This document shows positions 44,373-54,842 of a stretch of 64,000 nucleotides of DNA, one piece after another. Under the pieces are notes generated by a model. The model had not been told where the DNA came from. It ran no database searches and saw only the letters and a list, made by a program, of their open reading frames with translations. The first letter of the stretch is position 1. Every line of letters starts with the position of its first letter. A program made the translations under genes and the position numbers. This stretch comes from PWQG01 sp050486205 (GTDB taxonomy: Bacteria; Pseudomonadota; Gammaproteobacteria; Pseudomonadales; Pseudohongiellaceae): contig JBJHCW010000008.1 of assembly GCA_050486205.1 (NCBI GenBank), forward strand, positions 121,614 to 185,613, given 5' to 3'.

Positions 44373-44987
44373 TCAACGCCGTTGCCACACGCGCAACTGA
44401 TTGTTGGCCGGCATGTCATTGTCCTCAATCAGGCTCAGGCCTGCGGCCTCGGCCAACTCATCCACCCACTCGGCGTCCCGGATGCCACTTTCCGGATCGC
44501 GCTGCTTCAGCCATTGATCAAATTGGGCATTGCTGTCGGTGGTGAACGCACCGTGATAACGAAAGGGACCATAGATGGCCAGCTTGCCACCGGGCTTGAG
44601 TACGGTTGGCAACAATCCGAACAATTGCCTGACGGCACTCCTGGACATGATGTGCAGGGTGTTGGCGCTGAAAATGTAGTCTACAGCGGGTACGGACCAT
44701 TGCCTGTCGAAGGCATCCAGCGTAATGGCCTCTGGCAGATTGGGCAGCGCGGCCGCTGTCAGGCGACGTTGCAGTACATCCACATTGTTGGCGATGTCAC
44801 TGCTCTGCCAGATCAGCCATGGCATGTTGGCCGCCATGAATTCGGCATGCTGGCCCGTGCCGCCGCCGATTTCAAGAACCCGGCTGCTGGCGCCACGCCT
44901 GATGAAATGGCGTTCAAGCACGTTCAGTATCCAGGCCTTGTTGTTTTCACAGGCCTGACTCCAGGGCAGGGCATGGTGGTCAACCAC
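44373..44987 (-). CDS. SAM-dependent methyltransferase, DUF938 family
   Basis: 204 aa. Class I Rossmann fold with SAM motif VLEIGGGTGQHAEF (about 40-52), and the DUF938 hallmarks SQACENNKAWILNVL, FSANTLHIMS and YGPFRYHGAFTTDSNAQFD. Substrate unknown. It is the last gene of an apparent leftward four-gene operon (DUF4265-like, yaaA, response regulator, this gene) with 3-bp gaps. Confidence 0.85.
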   Translation of the reverse strand: MVDHHALPWSQACENNKAWILNVLERHFIRRGASSRVLEIGGGTGQHAEFMAANMPWLIWQSSDIANNVDVLQRRLTAAALPNLPEAITLDAFDRQWSVPAVDYIFSANTLHIMSRSAVRQLFGLLPTVLKPGGKLAIYGPFRYHGAFTTDSNAQFDQWLKQRDPESGIRDAEWVDELAEAAGLSLIEDNDMPANNQLRVWQRR

Positions 44988-44990
44988 AGA

Positions 44991-45842
44991 TCAGCCCGCC
45001 TCGGCGCTGAGCACAAAGTCGGCGATCTGTGTGCGCTGGGATTCATCCGGCCCGGAGAAGCGCAGCACAAGATTGAAGAACTCGGCGTCTGCCTTGCGCT
45101 CCACCGCAGCAATGCTGTGCAGGTGGCAGGACACATCGGCAATACGCCGATCCGCATCATTGCCGGGCAGTATGTCCAGCATCAGTGATTCCAGCAGCTG
45201 GGGATGTGCCTCGGGCCGTTTGATGACCAGTACCACCTCTTCAATACTGATGGATTTGATCATGCACTTCAGTGTCTGTTCACCCCAGCGGATCAAGCCG
45301 GTGCCTCTGAGTCGGTTGTTGGCAGATGCCTTGTTGCCACCCGTCAGCGCTTCGGTAGCTGCCGCGGCAAGGGCCGCATCCGGTTTGCCGGAATTCAGCA
45401 GCTCGGCTGAGCTGAACGGGCCTGCACTGCCACTGCGAGCGGCGGCGGTCGAGGCGGGCAGTTTGCCAACACGCGCCAGCGCCTTTCGCACCTTCTGCAT
45501 CAGCTCTTCACCGGTAAAGGGTTTGCCGAGATAGTCGCTGACCCCGCCCTGTACGGCTTTCATGATGTGATTCTTGTCCCCGAGGCTGGTGATCATGATA
45601 AAGGGGGTGTTCGCCAGTCTTTCGTGCTCACGGATCCACAGCAGCAGCTCTTCCCCGCTGACCTCGGGCATCTCCCAGTCACTGAGTATGAGGTCCACGT
45701 TCTGTTTATTGAGAATGGTCTGCGCCTTACGGCCATCGGAGGCTTCCACAATTTCACTCTGCGGCAGATACTTGCGAAGTGTGCGCTTGATAAGGTCCCG
45801 GATGAAGGTGGCATCATCACAGAGCAGAATGCGTATTTTCAT
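44991..45842 (-). CDS. Response regulator with C-terminal PilZ-like domain
   Basis: 283 aa. The N-terminal receiver domain (about 1-125) has the acidic pair in LCDDATFIRD, the phospho-acceptor Asp in LILSDWEMPEVSG, the Thr/Ser in MITSLG, and Lys in YLGKPFTGEE. An alanine-rich linker follows. The C-terminal ~110 residues (NRLRGTGLIRWGEQTLKCMI onward) look like a divergent PilZ-type beta-barrel, but the RxxxR c-di-GMP motif is not clear. There is no DNA-binding domain. No cognate kinase is encoded nearby. Confidence 0.8.
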   Translation of the reverse strand: MKIRILLCDDATFIRDLIKRTLRKYLPQSEIVEASDGRKAQTILNKQNVDLILSDWEMPEVSGEELLLWIREHERLANTPFIMITSLGDKNHIMKAVQGGVSDYLGKPFTGEELMQKVRKALARVGKLPASTAAARSGSAGPFSSAELLNSGKPDAALAAAATEALTGGNKASANNRLRGTGLIRWGEQTLKCMIKSISIEEVVLVIKRPEAHPQLLESLMLDILPGNDADRRIADVSCHLHSIAAVERKADAEFFNLVLRFSGPDESQRTQIADFVLSAEAG

Positions 45843-45845
45843 GAT

Positions 45846-46619
45846 TCAGGCCTGTTTGCGAAGAAAAACCGGTTTATCCGCACTGGACGCCCGGGCGCTG
45901 TATCGGTAGCCGGCAACATCAAAGCCAATCAGGTCACCGGCATTGCTGGCCCGGTTATTTATGATCCAGGCTGCCATCATGCCGCGGGCTTTCTTGGCAT
46001 GGAAGCTGATGACCTTGTATTGGCCGTTCTTGTAATCCTTGAAGACCGGGGTTATCACATCGGCGCACAGCTGCTTTACTTTAACTGACTTGAAGTACTC
46101 GTTGGAGGCCAGGTTCACCAGTACTGGCTGTTTCTGCTTTTTCAGGGATGCGTTCAATGCATCGGTGATGCGTGTGCCCCAGAACTGGTACAGATTACTG
46201 CCGGCCGCGGTTTTCAGGGACGTGCCCATCTCCAGGCGGTAGGGCTGCATCAGGTCCAGGGGGCGCAGTACGCCATACAGACCCGACAGGATGCGCAGGT
46301 GCTTCTGGGCGAAATCCAGATCCGCGGCCGACAGGCTGTTGATGTCCAGGCCCACGTAGACGTCACCGGTGAAGGCAAATGCCGCTTGCCTGGCATTGCC
46401 GGTGTCAAAGGGCGGGTGCCAGTTGGCGTAACGCTCCACGTTCAGTTCGCCCAGCTTCGGGCTGATGTTCATCAGCTCGGACAGCTGATCCGGGGTGTAG
46501 TCGCGCAGTGTGGCAATCAGCTCCCGGGCATCGTCCAGAAACTGTGGTTGCGTGAATTTGCGTGTTTTTACCGGGGATTCATAGTCCAGTGACTTTGCAG
46601 GGGAAAGCACAATCAGCAT
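45846..46619 (-). CDS. yaaA: Peroxide stress protein YaaA (DUF328/UPF0246)
   Basis: 257 aa from the ATG at 46619; the upstream extension to 46727 lacks family features. N terminus MLIVLSPAKSLDYESPV is diagnostic, with GLYGVLRPLDLMQPYRLEMG in the middle and VISFHAKKARGMMAAWII near the C terminus. In Escherichia coli YaaA binds DNA and limits intracellular iron under hydrogen peroxide stress. Tightly linked to the response regulator (3 bp) and the DUF4265-like gene (11 bp). Confidence 0.93.
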   Translation of the reverse strand: MLIVLSPAKSLDYESPVKTRKFTQPQFLDDARELIATLRDYTPDQLSELMNISPKLGELNVERYANWHPPFDTGNARQAAFAFTGDVYVGLDINSLSAADLDFAQKHLRILSGLYGVLRPLDLMQPYRLEMGTSLKTAAGSNLYQFWGTRITDALNASLKKQKQPVLVNLASNEYFKSVKVKQLCADVITPVFKDYKNGQYKVISFHAKKARGMMAAWIINNRASNAGDLIGFDVAGYRYSARASSADKPVFLRKQA

Positions 46620-46630
46620 GCGTGACAACC

Positions 46631-47137
46631 TCAGACCTCTCGGGCCAGCTCGTTCCACCAGTTCAGCGGCGTGACGCCATCGCCTGGATCGTAAACGTTG
46701 CCATAGTACCAGATGGTGCCCGGGCATTGGCCCACAATGCCGTCAAGCAGCTGCTCGATGGCCTGGAAGCCAATGGAAACGTGAATGGTGTAGACCAACA
46801 GGCCCGGACTCTGCCGGTCCAGTGTGCCGTCACGCAGCTCCATGTCCGGTGTCAGCTTCGCCGCCACCTCGTCTATGTTATGCTTGCGAAGAACACGGAT
46901 ACTCAGGTTACCGCTGCGGTGCACCAGCTCGTAACCTTCGTCGGTTTCAGCCGGATAACAGATCCGGTCGCCAGCGGCCAGGTTGCGGACAAAGGCCGGG
47001 GATTTTTCCAGTAGGTACTCGCCACGCGTGGCGGTGCTGCGGACCTCCACCTGCTCCAGTACCGGTTGGCCGTTGTCATCGTAACCGGCGACCAGTGGCA
47101 CAAGTTCGGTCTCGGGTTCCTGCTCCGATCGGTTCAT
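46631..47137 (-). CDS. DUF4265-like protein
   Basis: About 168 aa from the ATG at 47137, chosen because GCGAGG precedes it at 5 bp; in-frame ATGs at 47161 and 47173 also exist. The pattern SPAFVRNLAAGDRI followed by a short beta-rich body resembles DUF4265, a small family of unknown function. It is the first gene of the leftward operon with yaaA. The family call is tentative. Confidence 0.55.
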   Translation of the reverse strand: MNRSEQEPETELVPLVAGYDDNGQPVLEQVEVRSTATRGEYLLEKSPAFVRNLAAGDRICYPAETDEGYELVHRSGNLSIRVLRKHNIDEVAAKLTPDMELRDGTLDRQSPGLLVYTIHVSIGFQAIEQLLDGIVGQCPGTIWYYGNVYDPGDGVTPLNWWNELAREV

Positions 47138-47191
47138 TTTGCCTCGCTGAGTGTCATTCATACAGCTGATCATTTTAACCGAGCCCCGCCA

Positions 47192-47575
47192 ATGCTGGAA
47201 ACGCTACAGAAATATGCCCTGCGATTTGCCGGGGCCCGCAAACTGCTACTCATACTGGTATTCGCTGCTGCCACCCTGCTTGGATTGGTTTTGTTGTTAT
47301 CCGGTTCGCATGAACAGGATATGCTGATGATTCCGGCCATCCTGTTTTTCATCTGGGTGACCATGGCTTTTTCCTGCATCAACCTGTTTGCGCATGTGCC
47401 GGAGCCTGTGCAGGGCAAGGTCGGCATTGTTCGTCGCCTGCTTGTGGCTTTCAAGCGCGGGTTCTATTATCTGTTTGCACTGATCATGATTGGCATCAGC
47501 ATTGCGCTGCTGGTAACCACCTGGCAACTGACCATGGTCTGGATCTATATGTACGTGCTTCAGGGAGCAGGATAA
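47192..47575 (+). CDS. Small membrane protein of unknown function
   Basis: 127 aa from the ATG at 47192. Three transmembrane helices at about 18-38, 45-66 and 92-115, with a cytoplasmic basic loop GKVGIVRRLLVAFKRGF. Family not recognised. Its stop directly abuts the ATG of the thioesterase gene, so the two are one transcript. Confidence 0.6.
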   Translation: MLETLQKYALRFAGARKLLLILVFAAATLLGLVLLLSGSHEQDMLMIPAILFFIWVTMAFSCINLFAHVPEPVQGKVGIVRRLLVAFKRGFYYLFALIMIGISIALLVTTWQLTMVWIYMYVLQGAG

Positions 47576-47992
47576 ATGGCACTGAGAGATGAAGACGATG
47601 ACAGCGAGCCCACGCCAACGGGCGAGCTGGCCTTGCAGACCCTGGCCATGCCACGGGACACTAATGCCAATGGCGACATTTTTGGGGGCTGGCTGGTGTC
47701 CCAGATGGACCTGGCGGCTGGCATAGCCACCAAACAGGTGACCCATGGCCGCTCGGCAACAGTGGCCATCAAGAATGTGCAGTTTCTGGCACCGGTCAGT
47801 GTGGGCTCGGTTGTCAGTTGTTATGCAGACGTCACCGAAATCGGGCGCAGCTCCATGCACATCAATATCGAGGTCTGGAGTGCCAGCTCGATTACCCGGA
47901 CTGCGCGGCGCAAGGTGGCTGAGGGCGAGTTTGTATTTGTTGCCATAGATGACAACGGCCGCACCCGCAAGATCAACCCCCCGGGTGCCTGA
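47576..47992 (+). CDS. Acyl-CoA thioesterase, hotdog fold (YciA-like)
   Basis: 138 aa. Hydrolyses acyl-CoA thioesters in the cytoplasm. The hotdog signature TLAMPRDTNANGDIFGGWLVSQMDLAAG includes the catalytic Asn/Asp region. GRSATVAIKNVQFLAPVSVG and the C-terminal ARRKVAEGEFVFVAID are typical of YciA/BACH enzymes. It is translationally adjacent to the upstream membrane protein. Confidence 0.88.
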   Translation: MALRDEDDDSEPTPTGELALQTLAMPRDTNANGDIFGGWLVSQMDLAAGIATKQVTHGRSATVAIKNVQFLAPVSVGSVVSCYADVTEIGRSSMHINIEVWSASSITRTARRKVAEGEFVFVAIDDNGRTRKINPPGA

Positions 47993-48056
47993 CGGGCGGC
48001 TGACAGACTGCGGAAAGGTATTACCATGACAAAGGAACAGGCAGGAGAAAGCTGAC

Positions 48057-48590
48057 ATGGCAGTAAAGCACAAGAGCGCTTCGGAACTGGAAGCCGGACT
48101 GGACCATATTCTGGCCTCACCACAGGACAATGGTGAGATTCGTATGATTGTCCGGCGTCCGGCGGTGAATGAGCGTGAAATCATTGAGCAGGCCGAGTTG
48201 CACGCCGATGAAGGGCTGGTGGGAGATCTGTGGGCGCTTAATGACAAGGACAAGGACCAGCAGCTCACGCTGATGAACGCTCGGGTGGCAGATTTGCTTG
48301 CGGGGGAACAGAAGTACTGGGCCCTTGCCGGAGACCAGATTTACGTGGACATGGATCTGAGCCCGGAAAATCTGCCGCCGGGCACGCAGCTGCAGTTGGG
48401 CAGTGCGGTGGTGGAAGTCAGTGAAAAGCCGCATACCGGCTGCAAGCAGTTTGCCGCGCGTTACGGTGCCGATGCGCTGGGTTTCACCAACAACAAGCGG
48501 GGGCGATCACTGAATCTTCGCGGCATCAACACTCGCATTGTCCGTGCAGGTACCGTGCATACCGGGGACAAGGTCAAGAAACTGGAGCCG

Positions 48591-48596
<6 letters not shown>
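48057..48596 (+). CDS. MOSC domain-containing protein
   Basis: 179 aa, single MOSC domain (molybdenum cofactor sulfurase C-terminal type). Expected elements are GLVGDLWAL, QLTLMNARVADLLAG, and the conserved Cys in KPHTGCKQFAARYG followed by RGINTRIVRAGTV. MOSC proteins handle sulfur carried by a Cys. The partner here is unknown. Its last 6 bp overlap the convergent uvrD. Confidence 0.85.
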
Positions 48597-50813
<2,217 letters not shown>

Positions 50814-50967
50814 GGGCGGGTATTCTAGCCTGTACTGATTGTATATGCAGTATCAGGATTGCGCCTGAATTTACCGAACGATTGATCGATACAGTGCTTT
50901 TGTGATGACCGCCATACTGCTAAAATGAGCGCCTTTTCCCCGGATTGGATTCACGTCAGGAGTTCTT

Positions 50968-52149
50968 ATGTCAGACCAGGCCAGTTTTGAATGGCAAGAT
51001 CCTTTTTTGATGGACAGCATGTTGACCGAAGACGAGCGCATGATCCGCGACACAGCGCGGCAGTATGCGCAGGCAAAACTCCTGCCCCGGGTTCGTGAAG
51101 CCTATCAGAATGAGCACACCGATCCGGAGATCTTCCGTGAAATGGGCGCCCTGGGCCTGCTGGGTCCGGCGCTGGAAGGTTACGGCTGCTCGGGCACCAA
51201 CTACGTCAGCTACGGCCTGATTGCCCGGGAGATCGAAGCCGTGGATTCGGGTTATCGCTCCATGATGAGTGTGCAGTCCAGCCTGGTCATGCACCCCATC
51301 CACGCCTTTGGTACCGAGGCGCAGAAACAGAAGTACCTGCCGAAACTCGCCAGCGGTGAGTTCATCGGCTGCTTTGGCCTGACCGAACCCGACCATGGCA
51401 GCGACCCGGGCGGCATGGTGACCCGCGCGCGCACGGTTGATGGTGGTTACAGCCTGAGCGGCGCCAAGAACTGGATCAGCAACTCACCTTTTGCTGACGT
51501 GTTCATTGTCTGGGCCAAGGACGATGAAGGCATCATCCGTGGCTTCATCCTGGACAAGGGCATGAAGGGGCTGTCGGCACCAAAAATTGAAGGCAAACTG
51601 GCCTTGCGCGCCTCGGTCACCGGCGAGATTGTCATGGATGAGGTGTTTGTGCCTGAAGAAAACCTGTTGCCGCATGTGCAGGGCCTGAAAGGCCCGTTCA
51701 GCTGCCTGAACTCGGCCCGCCTGGGCATTGCCTGGGGCGCACTGGGCGCCGCTGAGACCTGCTGGCACACGGCGCGTCAGTATGTGCTGGACCGCAAACA
51801 GTTCAATCGCCCGCTGGCTGCCAATCAGCTGATCCAGAAAAAACTGGCTGTCATGCAGACAGAAATTTCCCTGGGCCTGCTGGGTTGCCTGCAGGGCACG
51901 CGCCTTAAAGACGAAGGCAAACTGGCGCCGCCGCTGATCTCCCTGCTCAAACGCAACTCCTGCCTCAAGGCGCTGGATGTGGCACGCGAGGCGCGGGACA
52001 TGCTGGGCGGCAATGGCATCTCCGACGAATACCCGGTGATGCGTCATTCGCAGAACCTTGAGGTGGTGAACACCTATGAAGGCACGCAGGATATTCATGC
52101 GCTGATTCTTGGGCGGGCGCAGACGGGGATCCAGGCCTTTACCGGCTGA
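50968..52149 (+). CDS. Acyl-CoA dehydrogenase, glutaryl-CoA dehydrogenase-like
   Basis: 393 aa FAD-dependent acyl-CoA dehydrogenase. Signatures are CFGLTEPDHGSDPGGM (FAD/substrate binding), ISNSPFADVFIVWAK, and GGNGISDEYPVMRH with the catalytic Glu in VVNTYEGTQDIHALILGRA. The N terminus DPFLMDSMLTEDERMIRD and VDSGYRSMMSVQSSLVM fit GcdH, which oxidatively decarboxylates glutaryl-CoA in lysine and tryptophan breakdown. The paralogous isovaleryl/butyryl enzymes are less likely. AGGAG lies upstream. Confidence 0.88.
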   Translation: MSDQASFEWQDPFLMDSMLTEDERMIRDTARQYAQAKLLPRVREAYQNEHTDPEIFREMGALGLLGPALEGYGCSGTNYVSYGLIAREIEAVDSGYRSMMSVQSSLVMHPIHAFGTEAQKQKYLPKLASGEFIGCFGLTEPDHGSDPGGMVTRARTVDGGYSLSGAKNWISNSPFADVFIVWAKDDEGIIRGFILDKGMKGLSAPKIEGKLALRASVTGEIVMDEVFVPEENLLPHVQGLKGPFSCLNSARLGIAWGALGAAETCWHTARQYVLDRKQFNRPLAANQLIQKKLAVMQTEISLGLLGCLQGTRLKDEGKLAPPLISLLKRNSCLKALDVAREARDMLGGNGISDEYPVMRHSQNLEVVNTYEGTQDIHALILGRAQTGIQAFTG

Positions 52150-52169
52150 CCCGGGCGCTACTTCGTTCC

Positions 52170-52281
52170 GGTCTGGGGCCTGAGTTACAGGCCGGGACAC
52201 GCTCGAATACATCCCTGTATCGCTCTGCGCTGGCCATCCTTGGCCAGCGAAGGTCCCGGCCTGTAACTCAGGCTCCAGACC
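52170..52281. repeat. Inverted repeat 1, 29-bp arms
   Basis: Arms at 52170-52198 and 52253-52281 are complementary with one mismatch. The 54-bp loop contains its own perfect 9-bp hairpin, CGCTGGCCA / TGGCCAGCG at 52228-52249. It starts 20 bp after the acyl-CoA dehydrogenase stop and could act as a strong transcript end or a folded mRNA stabiliser, but it has no trailing U run. Confidence 0.85.
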
Positions 52282-52400
52282 TGGTTCCGAGGTAGTCGTC
52301 GGGTCAGCCGGAACGATTGTGATCCGGTGCTGTGTACGCCGCTTGTCTGCCGGGAGAGGTTCCGGAGAGGATCTTGGCCAGAAGGATTGCACAAGGTTGA

Positions 52401-52514
52401 GGTTCGGGGAGGGGGTGGCCGGTCAGGAGCGTCGGGCGCCAGGGATGGCGCACGCCGAGCCCTCCAGGGATGGATTTACGGGCGACTCCTGACCGGCCAC
52501 CCCCTCCCCGAACC
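52401..52514. repeat. Inverted repeat 2, perfect 29-bp arms
   Basis: Arms at 52401-52429 (beginning GGTTCGGGGAGGGGGTGGCC) and 52486-52514 are perfectly complementary, with a 56-bp spacer. It lies 119 bp from inverted repeat 1. The size and perfection suggest a REP-like, miniature inverted-repeat or other dispersed element, but only one copy is in this window. Confidence 0.9.
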
Positions 52515-52565
52515 GTATCCGTGCAACCGTCTTCGAACAATCTAACCACTCAGGACGATCAGCCT

Positions 52566-53483
52566 ATGAGCACCCCAGACTTCCTGACAGATGCGCCGAT
52601 GATCTCCCGGATACTGTTCATCATAGTCGTGGCCGGTGGCGCGCACCTGATCGTGACGGGGCTGCGGCGGATGTCACAATACATTCTGCTTGGCCCCGCG
52701 GACACAAGGCAGGGCGGAGTTTCCGAGTTTGCGGTCAAATTCCCCCGGGCTGCCACCATCACAACAATTGTCGAAAGTTCGCTGACCTTTGTCATCTATT
52801 TCATCTCGCTCGGCCTCATTCTGCAGGAGTTCAATCTTTCGCTGCGGGCGTACCTCGCCAGCACCACGGTCATAGGTCTCGCCATCGGTTTTGGGTCGCA
52901 GGGCTTTGTGCAGGATATTGTGATTGGCCTGACGCTGATTTTTTCCAACCTGCTGAAAGTGGGAGACGTGGTTGAAGTCAGTGGCCAGATCGGCCGGGTT
53001 GAACGTGTGGGTCTGAGATTTACCGTGCTGATCAACCTGCATGGGCAAAAGGTGCATCTGCCCAATCGTAACATCGCCGTCATCAGTCAGTTCCGCGGCG
53101 GCTGTATCCGGGCGTATATCGACTTCCAGATACCCGAGGGCGCCACCCCCAAACAGATTGCCGACATCGTAGAACCGTTGTCAGCTGCGCTCTACAGTCA
53201 GCATCGCGCCATCCTGATGGAAGAGCCCGAGTCGTTCGGTGTCCAGAGCACCACAAAGGGCGGCTGGCAATATATCCGGTACAAGTTCAAGCTCTGGCCG
53301 GGTCAGGGCGCCCTGATTGAAACCAACTTCAGGCAGATGGCACTCGCACGCCTGCGAGAGGCCTTCCCCGAGTATGCTGACTGGATGATCAACATCACCT
53401 ACCGCTCGGAGCGCCTGATCATGAAAGACGGTGAACTCATTGACACGGCGGACCGCGAAGACCCGGCTGAAACTGAGTCGTGA
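52566..53483 (+). CDS. Small-conductance mechanosensitive channel family protein (MscS)
   Basis: 305 aa from the ATG at 52566, the last host gene before the integron. There are three N-terminal transmembrane segments, the third being the glycine/alanine-rich pore helix (STTVIGLAIGFGSQGFVQDIVIGLTLIFSN). The MscS beta domain follows (VGDVVEVSGQIGRVERVGLRFTVL, VHLPNRNIAV). It releases solutes during hypo-osmotic shock. Its 3' end is overlapped on the other strand by the tail of the broken integrase frame. Confidence 0.88.
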   Translation: MSTPDFLTDAPMISRILFIIVVAGGAHLIVTGLRRMSQYILLGPADTRQGGVSEFAVKFPRAATITTIVESSLTFVIYFISLGLILQEFNLSLRAYLASTTVIGLAIGFGSQGFVQDIVIGLTLIFSNLLKVGDVVEVSGQIGRVERVGLRFTVLINLHGQKVHLPNRNIAVISQFRGGCIRAYIDFQIPEGATPKQIADIVEPLSAALYSQHRAILMEEPESFGVQSTTKGGWQYIRYKFKLWPGQGALIETNFRQMALARLREAFPEYADWMINITYRSERLIMKDGELIDTADREDPAETES

Positions 53484-53499
53484 AATCCAGTGGGCATGA

Positions 53500-54046
53500 G
53501 AAAGGCTTTCGGGTGCTTCCTGGCCAGCGACGTTGGCAGGGACGGCCCCAGGCCTTTGGCATTGTCTTTGATCTGGAGGTTGACAGCTTTTTCGATCTGC
53601 AGTTTCAACGGCGCTGTCACGCCAGCACTCAAGCATTCGTTAACACGCAATCCACTACCGTACAAAAGCTGAATGATCAATCTGTTACGCCCCTTGAGTC
53701 TGGACAGGACACGTCTGACTTCATCGGGCGAAAGCACGGTTGGTAGTTGTCTTTGCTTCGATGCCAAAGTAAAGTCCAGTTCGCCAAGATCCATATCAAG
53801 GAACTTGTGGTACAGGTAAACTACCGAGTTCAACGCAATTTTCTGGGTGTTGACGGCCACTTTCCGGTCAGCAGCCAGATAGGTCAGAAAAGCACGGACC
53901 TCTAACGCCCCCGCCTCAGAAGGGTGGCGGCGGTCAATGAAATAGATATAGCGAAGTATCCAGTGAAGGTAGGTTTTCTCCGTCTTGATGGCATACCCAC
54001 GAAGGCGCATGTCCCGACGGATTTCTTCCAGGAACCGGCTGCGCAT
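53500..54046 (-). pseudogene. intI: Integron integrase IntI, internally deleted and 3'-truncated
   Basis: The reading frame starts at 54046 with a strong AAGGAGGT site. It shows the tyrosine-recombinase N-terminal SAM-like domain typical of IntI (KTEKTYLHWILRYIYFI) and the first catalytic Arg in LLYGSGLRVNECL (Arg135). Directly after that, about 30 residues carrying the beta-strand Lys region are missing. The frame resumes in the IntI-specific patch (LQIKDNAKGLGPSLPTSLARKHPKAF) and then leaves homology at about 53500. The HxxR, His/Trp and nucleophilic Tyr boxes are absent. It cannot be an active recombinase. The residual 215-codon frame runs to 53399 inside mscS. Confidence 0.9.
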
Positions 54047-54081
54047 AGAACCTCCTTGTTCATTCTTGGTGCGTTGGGCGC

Positions 54082-54097
54082 CTGTATAGTGTTATAG
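54082..54097. promoter_or_regulatory. LexA-like box upstream of intI
   Basis: CTGTATAGTGTTATAG is CTGT-N8-ATAG, one base from the LexA consensus CTGT-N8-ACAG. It lies 36 bp upstream of the integrase start. Integron integrases are commonly SOS-controlled, so this may be a decayed operator. Confidence 0.45.
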
Positions 54098-54199
54098 CAC
54101 AATTATCCAAATATGCGGGCGCACGCCTATTGACCCCTGTTCGGGAGTAGCTTGATATTTTTCCAGAAATTAAGCCATCATAGAAAACTTGTTCAATAA

Positions 54200-54267
54200 A
54201 CGGCGTAATTGAGTTAATGTGCAGAGAAACTGATTAATCGTGCTGGGGCACGATACAAATGTTATGT
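54200..54267. other. Probable attI site and first cassette junction
   Basis: The first R'-like core GTTATGT is at 54261-54267, 215 bp upstream of the intI start and just before the first cassette gene. That is where attI recombination inserts cassettes. The left limit is a guess. No second core of the attC hairpin type is present, as expected for attI. Confidence 0.55.
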
Positions 54268-54278
54268 GATTATTAGCT

Positions 54279-54767
54279 ATGACCGTTGAAATGCCGGACG
54301 AGCTTTCAAAAGCTCTGATTGAAGAGAGAGATGAGCTCGGAGTAGTCTTGCGTGCCCAACTATACATTGAGAATAAGCTTGATGAACTGCTTTTATCTAT
54401 GATCCCAAAGCCCGAGCACTTCCATCAAATGCAACTGAATTATTCAGCTAAAGTAAAGTTAGCTTGCGCTCTTGGGTTTGACTCTGATTTTAAAGGGATG
54501 CTATTGGCTCTAGGTTCTATAAGAAATAAGTTCGCCCATAATCTAGATCAGGCAATTGATGAAGAAACTATGAAAAACCTGCATAGCGTGGCACACCCGC
54601 TATATCGTGAACGCCTCCCTGAATTTATAAATAGTCAGAGCCAAGGGAGTAAAGTCAGCTCCTTTAACGAGGTCCACCCTAGGGATCAATTTACAACATT
54701 GGTCATAGCGTTGTGGGTGATTATGACCCGAGCCATTGAGCAAGTAGAGGAGCACTATGGCACATAA
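54279..54767 (+). CDS. Cassette 1: MltR/HEPN-like protein
   Basis: 162 aa, helical. The segments YIENKLDELLLSM and IRNKFAHNLDQAI resemble the MltR (mannitol repressor-like) family and, more broadly, HEPN domains, whose RxxxxH motif could correspond to RNKFAH here. Function unknown: it could be a regulator or an RNase-type toxin. It starts 18 bp after the attI junction with no clear ribosome-binding site. Its stop codon forms part of the left core of attC 1. The codons are much more AT-rich than the neighbouring chromosome. Confidence 0.5.
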   Translation: MTVEMPDELSKALIEERDELGVVLRAQLYIENKLDELLLSMIPKPEHFHQMQLNYSAKVKLACALGFDSDFKGMLLALGSIRNKFAHNLDQAIDEETMKNLHSVAHPLYRERLPEFINSQSQGSKVSSFNEVHPRDQFTTLVIALWVIMTRAIEQVEEHYGT

Positions 54768-54842
54768 CCAGGCACACCAATACGCCACCGCAAGCGGTGG
54801 CCGGACGCTCGCAAGCTCGCGCCGTTGTGTGCGGCGTTATAG
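54762..54842. other. attC 1
   Basis: Left core ACATAAC (54762-54768) and right core GTTATAG (54836-54842). The interior contains the hairpin GCCACCGC / GCGGTGGC. It ends cassette 1. Confidence 0.8.

Larger units (their letters stand above)
52150..52565. other. 416-bp intergenic region dominated by two large inverted repeats
   Basis: Between the acyl-CoA dehydrogenase and mscS there is no supported gene. Almost the whole interval is two separate hairpin-forming units, listed below. The frame open from 52470 into mscS is just the second repeat arm read through. Confidence 0.6.
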
